Both the position numbers and the translations under genes were made by a program. Source: VXNE01 sp965205735 (GTDB lineage Bacteria > Pseudomonadota > Gammaproteobacteria > Pseudomonadales > Azotimanducaceae). From it: a stretch of 64,000 nt of DNA. The notes under the pieces were generated by a model that was not told where the DNA came from, did no database searches, and worked only from the letters and a program-made list of their open reading frames with translations. Location: the NCBI GenBank assembly GCA_965205735.1, contig OZ242179.1:3286001-3350000 (forward strand). The letters run 5' to 3'. Positions 8,431 to 16,182 of the stretch are shown one piece after another. Position 1 is the first letter of the stretch. The number at the start of each line of letters is the position of its first letter.

Positions 8431-9615
8431 ATGCCCATTGCCCCATTGGAGAAACCGCCAAATGCGTTCGCCGTCGCTCCGCACTCGCTTGGTATTAGTC
8501 GTCCCGTAACGATTCCATCCCATGAGCGGAAGCGGACTGCGACGGCGGTCATCTATTGCGAAGACAACTTCGGTGAAATCGACGGTAAGACGGCCAACGG
8601 GCTCATTCGTCATTCAGAGAAGTACGAAATCCTTTCGGTGATCGATAGCAAGCAGGCTGGACTCGACACCGGCGAGGTGCTTGATGGGAAGGCCAACGCC
8701 ATCCCGATTTGCCGCGATCTCACTGACGCCCTGTGTCGCGCCGTACGTGTCCCTGACTACTTCATCTTCGGGATGGCGCCCAAGAGCGGAATGTTGTCGA
8801 AAGGTGAGCGAGGCGTCGTGCTCGATGCCTTGGCACGCGGAATGAATGTCGTGAGTGGTCTCCATGAATTTTTGACCGACGACCCGGAGTTCGTGGCCGC
8901 GGGCATAGCGAACAATGTCGCGATCCTTGACATGCGAAAACCCCGCGCCAAGAAAGATCTGCGGATGTTCGATGATCGAATCGCCGAAGTCACCTGCCCG
9001 CGAATTGCCGTGCTGGGAACCGACAGTGCCATCGGCAAGCGCACCACCGCCACGATCCTGACTCGTGTTCTCAACGATCACGGCTTGAAAGCCGTCATGG
9101 TTGGCACTGGCCAGACCGGCTTGATCCAAGGGGCCCGCCACGGTGTCGCACTCGATGCCGTTCCGTCGCAATTCTGCTCCGGTGAGTTGGAGGCGACCAT
9201 CATCGAGGCGTTCCAGGAAGAGCGTCCGGATGTGATCGTCATCGAAGGTCAAGGCGCACTGAGTCATCCGGCCTTCAGCTCCACGTCATTCATTTTGAGG
9301 GGCAGCAGACCCACCGGAGTCATTCTGCAGCATGCCCCGGGGCGGCGTCATCGCTGCGACTTCGAACAGATGGCGATGCCATCGCCGGCCAGCGAAATCA
9401 AACTTATCCAGACCTTCGCCGATACGAAGGTTATCGGCCTCACGATCAACCACGAGAACATGACACATGAAGCGGTGAGTGCCGCCATTATCCAGTACGA
9501 GCGTGAATTGGGAATTCCGGTCACGGACGCCTTGAGCCGTCCGCCCGGACGGTTGCTGGACATGGTTCGTCCGGCGATTCTTGCACTTGCGGAGATGCGG
9601 ACGGCCACTGGCTGA
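8431..9615 (+). CDS. DUF1611 protein, D-glutamate N-acetyltransferase (DgcN)-like
   Basis: 394 residues, with AAGGAG at 8420-8425 before ATG 8431. The two-domain DUF1611 layout is visible, including a P-loop-like GTDSAIGKRT at residues 196-205 and downstream VGTGQTGLIQGARHG and IEGQGALSHPAFSS. Members such as DgcN have been described as D-glutamate N-acetyltransferases in D-amino acid catabolism. The stop overlaps the next start by one base (TGATG, 9613-9617), so it is translationally coupled to a PLP racemase-family gene, which supports a role in D-amino acid handling. The exact substrate is inferred. Confidence 0.8.
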   Translation: MPIAPLEKPPNAFAVAPHSLGISRPVTIPSHERKRTATAVIYCEDNFGEIDGKTANGLIRHSEKYEILSVIDSKQAGLDTGEVLDGKANAIPICRDLTDALCRAVRVPDYFIFGMAPKSGMLSKGERGVVLDALARGMNVVSGLHEFLTDDPEFVAAGIANNVAILDMRKPRAKKDLRMFDDRIAEVTCPRIAVLGTDSAIGKRTTATILTRVLNDHGLKAVMVGTGQTGLIQGARHGVALDAVPSQFCSGELEATIIEAFQEERPDVIVIEGQGALSHPAFSSTSFILRGSRPTGVILQHAPGRRHRCDFEQMAMPSPASEIKLIQTFADTKVIGLTINHENMTHEAVSAAIIQYERELGIPVTDALSRPPGRLLDMVRPAILALAEMRTATG

Positions 9616-10788
9616 TGACCGCACCGCGATTGGAGATCGACCTCGAAAAGATCCACCACAATGCTTCCACGCTCGTCAAGCGGCTGAGACTCTGCGGCAT
9701 ATCCGTCACCGGAGTTACCAAAGCGACTTTGGGGTCACCCGAAATTGCCGGCGTGTTGCTTCAGGCAGGCGTACGGGCGATCGGCGAATCTCGCATTGAG
9801 AACATCGAAACGCTGCGTGGTGCGGGGATATTGGCGCCAATGACACTGATCCGCTCTCCGATGATGAGTCAGGTCGAACGGGTCGTGGCGCATGCCGATG
9901 TCAGTTTTAATACGGAGCTGGAGGTCATCGGGAAGCTCTCTGATGCCGCTTCGCTGCAGGAATATCGTGCTGACGGAGCTGGAGGTCATCGGGAAGCTCT
10001 CTGATGCCGCGTATGGGTCGGGGCGGACGCATGGGATCATGCTCATGGTTGAGCTTGGAGATCTCAGGGAGGGGATCATGCCGGAGGATCTCCTCAGCAC
10101 CGTGCGTGAGACGCTTCGCTGCAGGAATATCGTGCTGAAGGGTATCGGCACGAACCTCGCTTGCCGGAGCGGCGTGGCCCCCGATGCTGGAAACATGGCA
10201 ACGCTATCTGCCCTCGCCGATTCCATTGATGCAGCCTTCGGTCTCACCCTCGATGTCGTCTCCGGAGGGAATTCCGGCAATCTTCCGTGGGCGTTCAGCG
10301 CGGCAGGCACCGGAAGGATCAACGATCTTCGTCTCGGTGAGTCAATCCTGCTCGGCGTGGAGCCTCTCCATCGCCAACCGATCCATGGACTCTACACCGA
10401 TGCCATCGCACTCGTCGCGGCAGTGATCGAGTCCAAGGTCAAACCGTCGCAACCATGGGGCAATATCGGCCAAACTGCGTTTGGTGCCAAGCCGGCTGTC
10501 AAGGATCGCGGATTGGTCTCTCAGGCAATTCTGGCAGTCGGACATCAGGATACCGATCCAGAAGGCCTCACCGCGCCGTTTGGAATCGAGATTGTCGGGG
10601 CCAGCAGTGACCATCTCATTCTGAGCTTGGGCAACAACAAAGCGACCGTTGGTGCCGAGATCACGTTCCAACCCAACTACAGCGCAGTGCTTCGCGCCAT
10701 GACATCACCTTTTGTCACCAAGATTTTGAAGCCGCGAATGCACAATGCCGGAGCAAACCAGCGCAAACAGAAGCAGGCCATTTCATAG
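9615..10788 (+). pseudogene. Alanine/ornithine racemase-family PLP enzyme, broken by a 61-bp insertion
   Basis: ATG 9615 begins PRLEIDLEKIHHNASTLVKR, and the PLP lysine lies in GVTKATLG (K36). The frame runs to SFNTELEVIGKLSDAA and is then broken by a 61-bp insertion at about 9950-10010. After it the correct protein resumes as YGSGRTHGIMLMVELGDLRE and continues with KGIGTNLACRSGV and DVVSGGNSGNLPWAF to TAG 10786. Removing the 61 bp restores one frame of the usual family length. In this family the enzyme interconverts amino acid enantiomers, matching the coupled DUF1611 gene. Real inactivation and assembly artefact are both possible. Confidence 0.85.
9912..10010 (+). repeat. 38-bp direct duplication with a templated filler
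   Basis: Bases 9912-9949 recur exactly at 9973-10010. The 23 bases between them (9950-9972) are an exact copy of 10115-10137 from further down the same gene, extended by microhomology of two bases on one side and one on the other (9948-9973 equals 10113-10138). The structure is what a polymerase switching template forward and then back would leave. The net gain of 61 bp shifts the reading frame. Confidence 0.9.
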
Positions 10789-11129
10789 CGTCGGCTATCG
10801 ACAACGATGCCGAACAGAACCGACGCCAGTCCCCTCCGTTTGACCGTGAGGCGGCCTTGTTGCCTCATTTGCGGTGACTAGCGCCATGCACCTCAAATGC
10901 CCTGTAGTGGACCTTGTCTGCTATCGGCATATGTTTCCGATCTCGACGGACCGCATCGTTGAGGGCGGGCTCGTTATGGTCCCAAGAATAAGCGCCGCCG
11001 ACCACGTATTTTCAACTGAGCCAGCGACAGCCACCGTCACTCGTAGTGGTTTCGCAGGCGCGGGCTTGACGACGCCCTCGCACAAGTCGGAGCATGCAGG
11101 CCTTGAGTCATTCCGCAGGGCAAGAGCGC
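10789..11129. other. Gap with repeat R2 copy 2
   Basis: No gene is recognised between the racemase relic and the next start. Repeat R2 copy 2 occupies 11020-11065. The end of the gap holds AGGGCAAG just before the ATG at 11130, serving as a probable ribosome-binding site. Confidence 0.5.
11020..11065. repeat. Dispersed repeat R2, copy 2
   Basis: Starts GCCAGCGACAGC, then ACCGTCACTCGT and GTGGTTTCG as in copy 1 at 6672-6718, with isolated substitutions and one missing base. It lies intergenically about 65 bp before the start of the conserved protein at 11130. Confidence 0.55.
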
Positions 11130-12179
11130 ATGGCCAGTGTTGCAACCGACAAGGTCCACGAAGTTCCCGACGACGTATTGCAGGCCATCGACTACTGCTA
11201 CGAACAGGGTTGGACGGACGGCCTGCCGGTCGTGCCGCCGGAAGCGAGCCTTGTTACGGCCATGATGGCGATGGAAGGCAGACCCCCCGAAACCGTCCTC
11301 GCGCATCATCCCGCGACTGGACTGGAGCTGACCGTCCGCGCCGCGGCGATCAATGCGGTGATGGCCGGTTGCCTGCCCGAGTACTTTCCGGTCATCGTGG
11401 CGGCTTTCGAAGCGATGGATCGCGAAGCCTTCAACTTCCACGCCAGCACGGTGAGCACCGGCGGTTCGGGACACCTGCTCATCGTCAGCGGGCCCATCGT
11501 CGACGACATCGGCATGAACGCGGGTGCGAACCTCTTCGGCCCAGGAAATCGCGCCAATGCGACCATCGGCCGCACTGTCCGACTGACGCTCTTGAACGTC
11601 TTCCGGACGGTGCCCGGCGTGGCCGACAAATCGACCCAGGGGAACCCCGGAAAGTACAGCTTCTGCATTGCCGAGCGGGCCGACAAGAATCCGTGGCCCC
11701 CGCTATGCGAAGAGTTCGGCTATCCCGAAGGTGTCAGCTCAGTCACCGTTTTCGCGGGTGCCGGGTTCATCAACGTGGAGAACCACGGCGGCAACACGCC
11801 GGAGGCCATTCTGGACACGATGGCCGACGCCATGGCGAACTACGGCTGCATCACCACGGGGCAGAGCGTGGTGGTGTTGTGTCCGGAACACATCCAGATC
11901 ATCGCCCGAGACGGCTGGACGAAAGCGATGGTCAAAGAGTACCTCTTCGAGCACGCGAGGCGGCCCAGGGAGGGCATGGAGCGGATCGGCAAGTTCGTGC
12001 TCCGAGAATACAAGCGGCAGGGCAGGCTGGACTATCACCGGGGCCTGAGCCCTGACGACATTCTCGTCACTGTGGGCGGGGGCGACGGGGGCGGCCATTC
12101 GGCGTTCATACCGTCCTGGAGCCGAGGCAGGGGATCGATCATGCAGAGCCAGCCGATCGGCGTGTGCATCGACTGCTGA
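11130..12179 (+). CDS. Conserved protein associated with UGSC selenoproteins
   Basis: 349 residues from ATG 11130, chosen because AGGGCAAG precedes it and the upstream ATG at 11094 adds only an unconserved stretch. Highly ordered sequence with motifs such as GWTDGLPVVPP, AAAINAVMAGCLPEYFPV, MNAGANLFGPGNRANATIGR and NVENHGGNTPEA. No signal peptide or transmembrane segment. I recall this family as being encoded beside, or fused to, UGSC-type (seleno)proteins. Here the two genes are tail to tail with only five bases between their ends. Function is unknown; several conserved cysteines and a dense Gly/Asn centre suggest an enzyme. Confidence 0.7.
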   Translation: MASVATDKVHEVPDDVLQAIDYCYEQGWTDGLPVVPPEASLVTAMMAMEGRPPETVLAHHPATGLELTVRAAAINAVMAGCLPEYFPVIVAAFEAMDREAFNFHASTVSTGGSGHLLIVSGPIVDDIGMNAGANLFGPGNRANATIGRTVRLTLLNVFRTVPGVADKSTQGNPGKYSFCIAERADKNPWPPLCEEFGYPEGVSSVTVFAGAGFINVENHGGNTPEAILDTMADAMANYGCITTGQSVVVLCPEHIQIIARDGWTKAMVKEYLFEHARRPREGMERIGKFVLREYKRQGRLDYHRGLSPDDILVTVGGGDGGGHSAFIPSWSRGRGSIMQSQPIGVCIDC

Positions 12180-12184
12180 TCAGG

Positions 12185-12703
12185 TCATCTCATGAGAATT
12201 CCGACCGCCTGCTCCGACGCTGCGGTGGCTCTTTGCTTGAGTTCGCTCGCGGTGCAACTCCCCAGCGGATGATCGAGAATCGCGAAGGGATAGTCGGGGA
12301 GGCCCAGCATTCGGGCCATGTTTTTCGCAGTGACCTCGAACGGTGTCGTACACAGGACGACCGCCCGTTTGCCGGTCTGTTCGAAAGTGATGCCGTCATG
12401 CAAACTGCACGTCGAGCAACTTCCTCAGTCGCCCGATGCGGTAATCAGGTAGTCGCACTCCACTGAGAGGTTCTTCAGAGTATCTGCCGGGGCGGGCGCG
12501 CCCGCGCTGCCTTTCGCCACCATGGGCAGGACGTTACCGCCGAATCGGGTCTGCAGAATGGCGGCGGTTTCCTTCAGGAGGACATCCGCGTTGAGTTTGC
12601 CGTTGGTCAACAGGCCAATGGTTAACCCGTCCAGACTGGCCAGAGCGGGCGCCCGCCGGGACTCTCGTACGGCGGCGGGAACAGTCGGATCGACTAGCTT
12701 CAT
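12185..12703 (-). CDS. UGSC-family selenoprotein (in-frame TGA read as selenocysteine)
   Basis: ATG 12703 follows AAGGAG. The first 92 codons end DYLITASGD, followed by TGA at 12427-12425. The same frame continues for 79 more codons, giving Sec-Gly-Ser-Cys (U93, C96), then SLHDGITFEQTGKRAVVL and LDHPLGSCTASEL, to the stop at 12185. The U-G-S-C motif is the defining feature of the UGSC-containing selenoprotein family first noticed in marine metagenomes; homologues have Cys at this site. Total 172 residues, a likely thiol/selenol redox protein. A SECIS-like hairpin lies immediately after the TGA. Selenocysteine machinery genes are not in this window. Confidence 0.88.
12393..12427 (-). promoter_or_regulatory. 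Bacterial SECIS-like hairpin at the UGSC UGA codon
   Basis: Reading the minus strand, UGA (12427-12425) is followed after 19 bases by a GUU loop (12405-12403). The stem pairs 12411-12406 (CGUGCA) with 12402-12397 (UGCAUG), has one A-A mismatch, then UCG (12415-12413) with CGG (12395-12393). Loop distance (about 16-37 nt) and a G in the first loop positions match published rules for bacterial SECIS elements as I remember them. Function would need the cell's SelB. Confidence 0.75.
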
Positions 12704-12912
12704 CTCTTCTCCTTGCGGGTTCGGGCGCAGGTCAGGGGTCATGTTACAGCCCGATTTACGTAGGTGGTATCCTGACCCGCGGACTGATTTTCGGCCGGCA
12801 GTACGACACCCGGCGGCATTCAGTCCTGAAACCGCACCGAGAAGATGAAAGCACCGCCAGACGACCAGCGTCGACGACGACGCGGGAACCGTCTCTTTGC
12901 ATAAGGGTTTGG

Positions 12913-14145
12913 ATGGAGACGGAGACTGATTCAGTGACCAACGCAACACCGCCTCTGAAGGGCGTGAAGATCCTCGATTTCTCGCGCATCATCGCGGGCC
13001 CCCTCGCGACCCAGCAGCTTGCCGACCTGGGTGCCACGATCATCAAGATCGAGAACCCGGTCACCGGCGACGACGTGCGCGGGCTCGACGAGAACGGGCA
13101 GCCGGCGCGGAGCCCCTTCTTCATCGGGTTCAACCGCAACAAGAAGAGCGTCGCTATCGACCTGAAGGACCCGGCGGGCCAGGGGATGGCGCTCGATCTC
13201 GCGCGGCAGTGCGATGTCCTCGTGCAGAACTTCCGGCCCGGCGTGATGGACCGGTTCGGACTCGACCACGAACGCGTCATGGCCCTCTGTCCCAAGCTCA
13301 TCTACGTGTCGATTTCGGCGTACGGCGAGCACGGATCTATGAGTGACCGGCCCGGATACGACCCCGTTCTGCAGGCGGAGTCCGGCATGATGGCTATAAC
13401 CGGCGAACCCGACGGACGTCCGATGCGCACCGCCTTGTCGCTCATCGACACGCTGACCGCGGCACACGCGACCAGCGCCGTATGCGCCGCGTTGATCGCG
13501 CGCGAGAAGACGGGCCGGGGCGACTACCTCGATCTCGCGCTGATGGACACCGCGATCGCCGCGCTCGGGAACATGGCCATGGCGTGGCTCGGCACCGGCG
13601 TGCTGCCGGTACGCGCCGGCAACGCCCACATTTATGCCACGCCGAACGGCCTGTTCCGCACCGCAACGGATCCGATCTACATGGCGATCGCGTCGAACCG
13701 GCTGTTTACGCGTTTTTGCGAAAACGTCATCGAGCGTCCCGAACTTGCGAGCGACGAGCGGTTCGCCATCCCTCCCGCCCGACTCAAGAATCGGGCGCTG
13801 CTATGGGAAATTCTCGAAGGCGAGTTGATGAAGCAGCCGGCGGAACACTGGCTCGCACGCATGCGCGATCTGCCGGCCGGCCAGGTGCGGACTCTGGATA
13901 AGGCACTGCAGTCCCCGGAGGTTGCCGAACGCGGCATGGTCCGGACACTGGAGGAAGCGGATGGCAAGGTCATCTCGCTGCTCGCGCCGCCTTTCCGCTA
14001 TCAGAACACCCCGCTCGCGGAGCCGGAGTCCCCGCCGTATATCGGCGAGCACACCGACGAAGTCTTGCGGGAGTGGTTGGGCGTCGACGATTCGAAGCTG
14101 GCGGAACTGCGTGAACGACGGGTGATTCGCTCTTTCGAAGGCTAG
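12913..14145 (+). CDS. CaiB/BaiF family (class III) CoA-transferase
   Basis: 410 residues. Transfers CoA between acyl-CoA and a carboxylate through an aspartyl-CoA anhydride. Family motifs are clear: VKILDFSRIIAGPLATQQLA, LGATIIKIENP, GFNRNKKSVAIDL and DVLVQNFRPGVMDRFGLD. The nucleophile-equivalent aspartate is D212 in DLALMDTAIAA. The ATG at 12913 is used, though a GTG at 12934 (VTNATPPLKG) could also serve. It is divergent from the selenoprotein gene, sharing a 209-bp intergenic region, and its stop overlaps the end of the convergent fic gene by four bases. Substrate unknown. Confidence 0.9.
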   Translation: METETDSVTNATPPLKGVKILDFSRIIAGPLATQQLADLGATIIKIENPVTGDDVRGLDENGQPARSPFFIGFNRNKKSVAIDLKDPAGQGMALDLARQCDVLVQNFRPGVMDRFGLDHERVMALCPKLIYVSISAYGEHGSMSDRPGYDPVLQAESGMMAITGEPDGRPMRTALSLIDTLTAAHATSAVCAALIAREKTGRGDYLDLALMDTAIAALGNMAMAWLGTGVLPVRAGNAHIYATPNGLFRTATDPIYMAIASNRLFTRFCENVIERPELASDERFAIPPARLKNRALLWEILEGELMKQPAEHWLARMRDLPAGQVRTLDKALQSPEVAERGMVRTLEEADGKVISLLAPPFRYQNTPLAEPESPPYIGEHTDEVLREWLGVDDSKLAELRERRVIRSFEG

Positions 14146-15674
14146 ATCGGCTCCGGTGACCACTGGACGCGTTCAGCGAGAAAGCGCGCGAAAGCCTCGA
14201 TATCCTGATCGATACTGGCAGTTTTAAGCGCCCTGAGATAATCGTCCCGGTCTTCAACGCGGATGACCGTCCACGGATAGCCGCCAGAGGCCAGCATCGC
14301 GTTCATGACGAAGCGCGCCATGCGACCGTTGCCGTCCGGGTAGGGATGAACATAGCCGAACAGCCAGTGCCCGAGCACGGCGCGCACGGACGCCTCTGTT
14401 TCCCGCTCCAGTAGATCGAACAGCGTGGGCATGGCATCGCGCACCGCTTCCCGGCGCGGGGGAACATGACGCGAGCCGCGCAGGTAGACGGCATCGTTAC
14501 GATATCCGGCCAGCGCTGAGGCCGGGAGCAGACCGACCGCGACGCTGGGCTGGAACAGTTCGCGATACCAGAGCGAATGTGCCTCGCGGGTCAGGGTGCC
14601 CGGATTGCCGCCAGCCATGATTTCGCCAAGTGTTTCCCGAACAAGCTGAAAGGCCTGCCAGTAACCGCGGGCGGCGAGTGCATCGCGGTTCTGCCGGTCC
14701 GTATCACGATTGTCCGGATCCCAGTTGCCGGCGCGCACCCGCTCGATCAGTTGTGGGGTCACGCGATATCCCTCAATGGACAGCGAGTGGTAGGCATCGC
14801 TGCCGTAAATCTCGTCGACAAGGCGCAGATAGGCTTTGGGATCCCCGGGTAGGCCGGGAGCTTTTGGAAATGTTTCGATGACGGGCCCCCGGAAGCGCTC
14901 CCACATGGCCCGTATGCGCCCGATGATGGGAGCGGCACTGCGGCTCACATCGCCGAATCCCTGCGCCGCAGCAAACGGGTCGCTTTCGCGCACATCGTAG
15001 CCGGCGGCTCTCATGGCGCGGACAATCTCGTCGGCCGTGCCGGCCCGCCCGATGCGCCGAAAGGCGCTGGCGAGTCGACCGGCGACGGCGGAGTGGCCGC
15101 CATCAAGAAGACAGGCGAGTACGTCGGAGGCGCGAGTCCGGGACAGAACGACCTGCGCCTCGACGGGGTAGCGGGCGAAGAAGGATTCGGGGACCTTTGT
15201 CAGCGCCGCTTCGGGTGTGAATAAACGCAGCCCTTCGCGTTCGGTTAGATTGGTTGCAGGCGCCATCCTCTTTTGCGCGAGGTCATACAGCGAAGTGCCG
15301 AACAGCAACCCGACCGTGTTGTTGGTGCCCTTTGGCGTATAGATGATGATTTGTTGCGGGATGACAGTGTTTTCGGCGTGCAGGAGCAGGGATTGCTCCG
15401 GAGACAAGTGCCAGTCCTGTTCGAATCGCGACGTGCAATAGGCCGCGCAGAATTCCCAGAAAGAGGCGTACCAAGGGCTCGTATCGCCGGAGGCGGTCTC
15501 GGGGCCCGAGGAAATCAGCCAACCCTTCATGACCTCTCGCAGGAAACCGGTCCGGACCAGACGCTCGCGATGAACTCGCGTGAACTCCCGGGAACGGAAG
15601 ACGCGACGATCCTCCTTCTGGAGCTGTTCAAGCCGTGCCAGGGATGCGGCGAGTTTTTCACCAGGCGTAGCCAT
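14142..15674 (-). CDS. Fic/DOC family protein with N-terminal AbiEi-like region
   Basis: 510 residues. The Fic core motif reads HPYPDGNGR with the catalytic histidine at 443; Fic proteins usually transfer AMP from ATP to target hydroxyls. An inhibitory (S/T)xxxE(G/N) helix motif precedes the core (S297 to E301-G302), so it is a self-inhibited class II type. The N-terminal ~200 residues contain antitoxin-like features seen in the AbiEi/transcriptional-regulator group (TPKGTNNTVG, GTSLYDLAQKRM). Directly upstream is an array of 24-bp direct repeats, suggesting self-regulation. Target unknown. Confidence 0.88.
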   Translation of the reverse strand: MATPGEKLAASLARLEQLQKEDRRVFRSREFTRVHRERLVRTGFLREVMKGWLISSGPETASGDTSPWYASFWEFCAAYCTSRFEQDWHLSPEQSLLLHAENTVIPQQIIIYTPKGTNNTVGLLFGTSLYDLAQKRMAPATNLTEREGLRLFTPEAALTKVPESFFARYPVEAQVVLSRTRASDVLACLLDGGHSAVAGRLASAFRRIGRAGTADEIVRAMRAAGYDVRESDPFAAAQGFGDVSRSAAPIIGRIRAMWERFRGPVIETFPKAPGLPGDPKAYLRLVDEIYGSDAYHSLSIEGYRVTPQLIERVRAGNWDPDNRDTDRQNRDALAARGYWQAFQLVRETLGEIMAGGNPGTLTREAHSLWYRELFQPSVAVGLLPASALAGYRNDAVYLRGSRHVPPRREAVRDAMPTLFDLLERETEASVRAVLGHWLFGYVHPYPDGNGRMARFVMNAMLASGGYPWTVIRVEDRDDYLRALKTASIDQDIEAFARFLAERVQWSPEPI

Positions 15675-15694
15675 GTCATGTGTGGTGGCGTCTT

Positions 15695-15784
15695 ACAAGT
15701 TTATTGTGACGTGACACCACAAGTTTTTCATGACGTGTGAATGCAAGTTAATAATGATGTGCGATCGCACGTGAAATGTGTTGC
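15695..15784. promoter_or_regulatory. 24-bp iterons upstream of fic
   Basis: Three head-to-tail 24-bp units at 15695-15718, 15719-15742 and 15743-15766, each beginning (A/G)CAAGTT and carrying TGA(C/T)GTG near the middle, followed by a partial fourth (GCACGTGAAATGTG). They lie 20 bp upstream of the fic start (minus strand), where the promoter should be. The array fits a cooperative operator for the protein's own N-terminal DNA-binding region. The repeat is seen directly; the regulator is inferred. With only three units and no spacers it is not a CRISPR. Confidence 0.7.
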
Positions 15785-15835
15785 ACCAATAATGCGTAGG
15801 GGAACCATGCCTCGCCCAGAAAGGGGCCGGGACCG

Positions 15836-16147
15836 TCAACTCCTGGAGGGCTCGTGCAACTCGACTTGGTCGTAGATCGCCGTGACGTGCCTGAAGTCGA
15901 TGATGAGTGAGTGCGAGACGTGGGTGTTGGGATCGTGCAAGTGGTACTTGAACCGCTTCTGCTCCTGGCCCTGGAGAAAGGCGTCGTAGTCCTTCGTCAA
16001 CTCGCGCACATCGCTCAGAATCTCTGTGCTCCACGTGGCGCGGAACGGACCGAGGAGTGCACCGCCGATCAAGGCGATGGTGATCTCATGGTTGGTCAAG
16101 CCCTTTTCGTCGGCCACGAAGCCCGCTCCGGAGGGTCGTACGAGCAC
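15836..16147 (-). CDS. Hypothetical protein, possibly truncated
   Basis: 103 codons from a GTG start at 16147. The sequence contains a hydrophobic run (ITIALIGGALLGPF) followed by a hydrophilic part (SDVRELTKDYDAFLQGQEQK, then HVSHSLIIDFRHVTAIYDQ). Amino acid composition looks protein-like, but I do not recognise a family, and there is no clear ribosome-binding site. It could be the remains of a longer gene. It sits between the aldo/keto reductase and the fic repeats. Confidence 0.35.
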   Translation of the reverse strand: MLVRPSGAGFVADEKGLTNHEITIALIGGALLGPFRATWSTEILSDVRELTKDYDAFLQGQEQKRFKYHLHDPNTHVSHSLIIDFRHVTAIYDQVELHEPSRS

Positions 16148-16182
16148 TTACGATAGCACTCGATGGTTCCGGCGTGGAATCG

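Noticed and set aside
12425..12949. Gene ending at the TGA at 12425
   Set aside because: The frame before 12703 lacks a start signal or conserved sequence, and the protein clearly continues past TGA as the UGSC motif.
15695..15784. CRISPR or replication-origin iterons
   Set aside because: Only three full units with no spacers, no Cas or Rep gene, and the position is a promoter region of fic.
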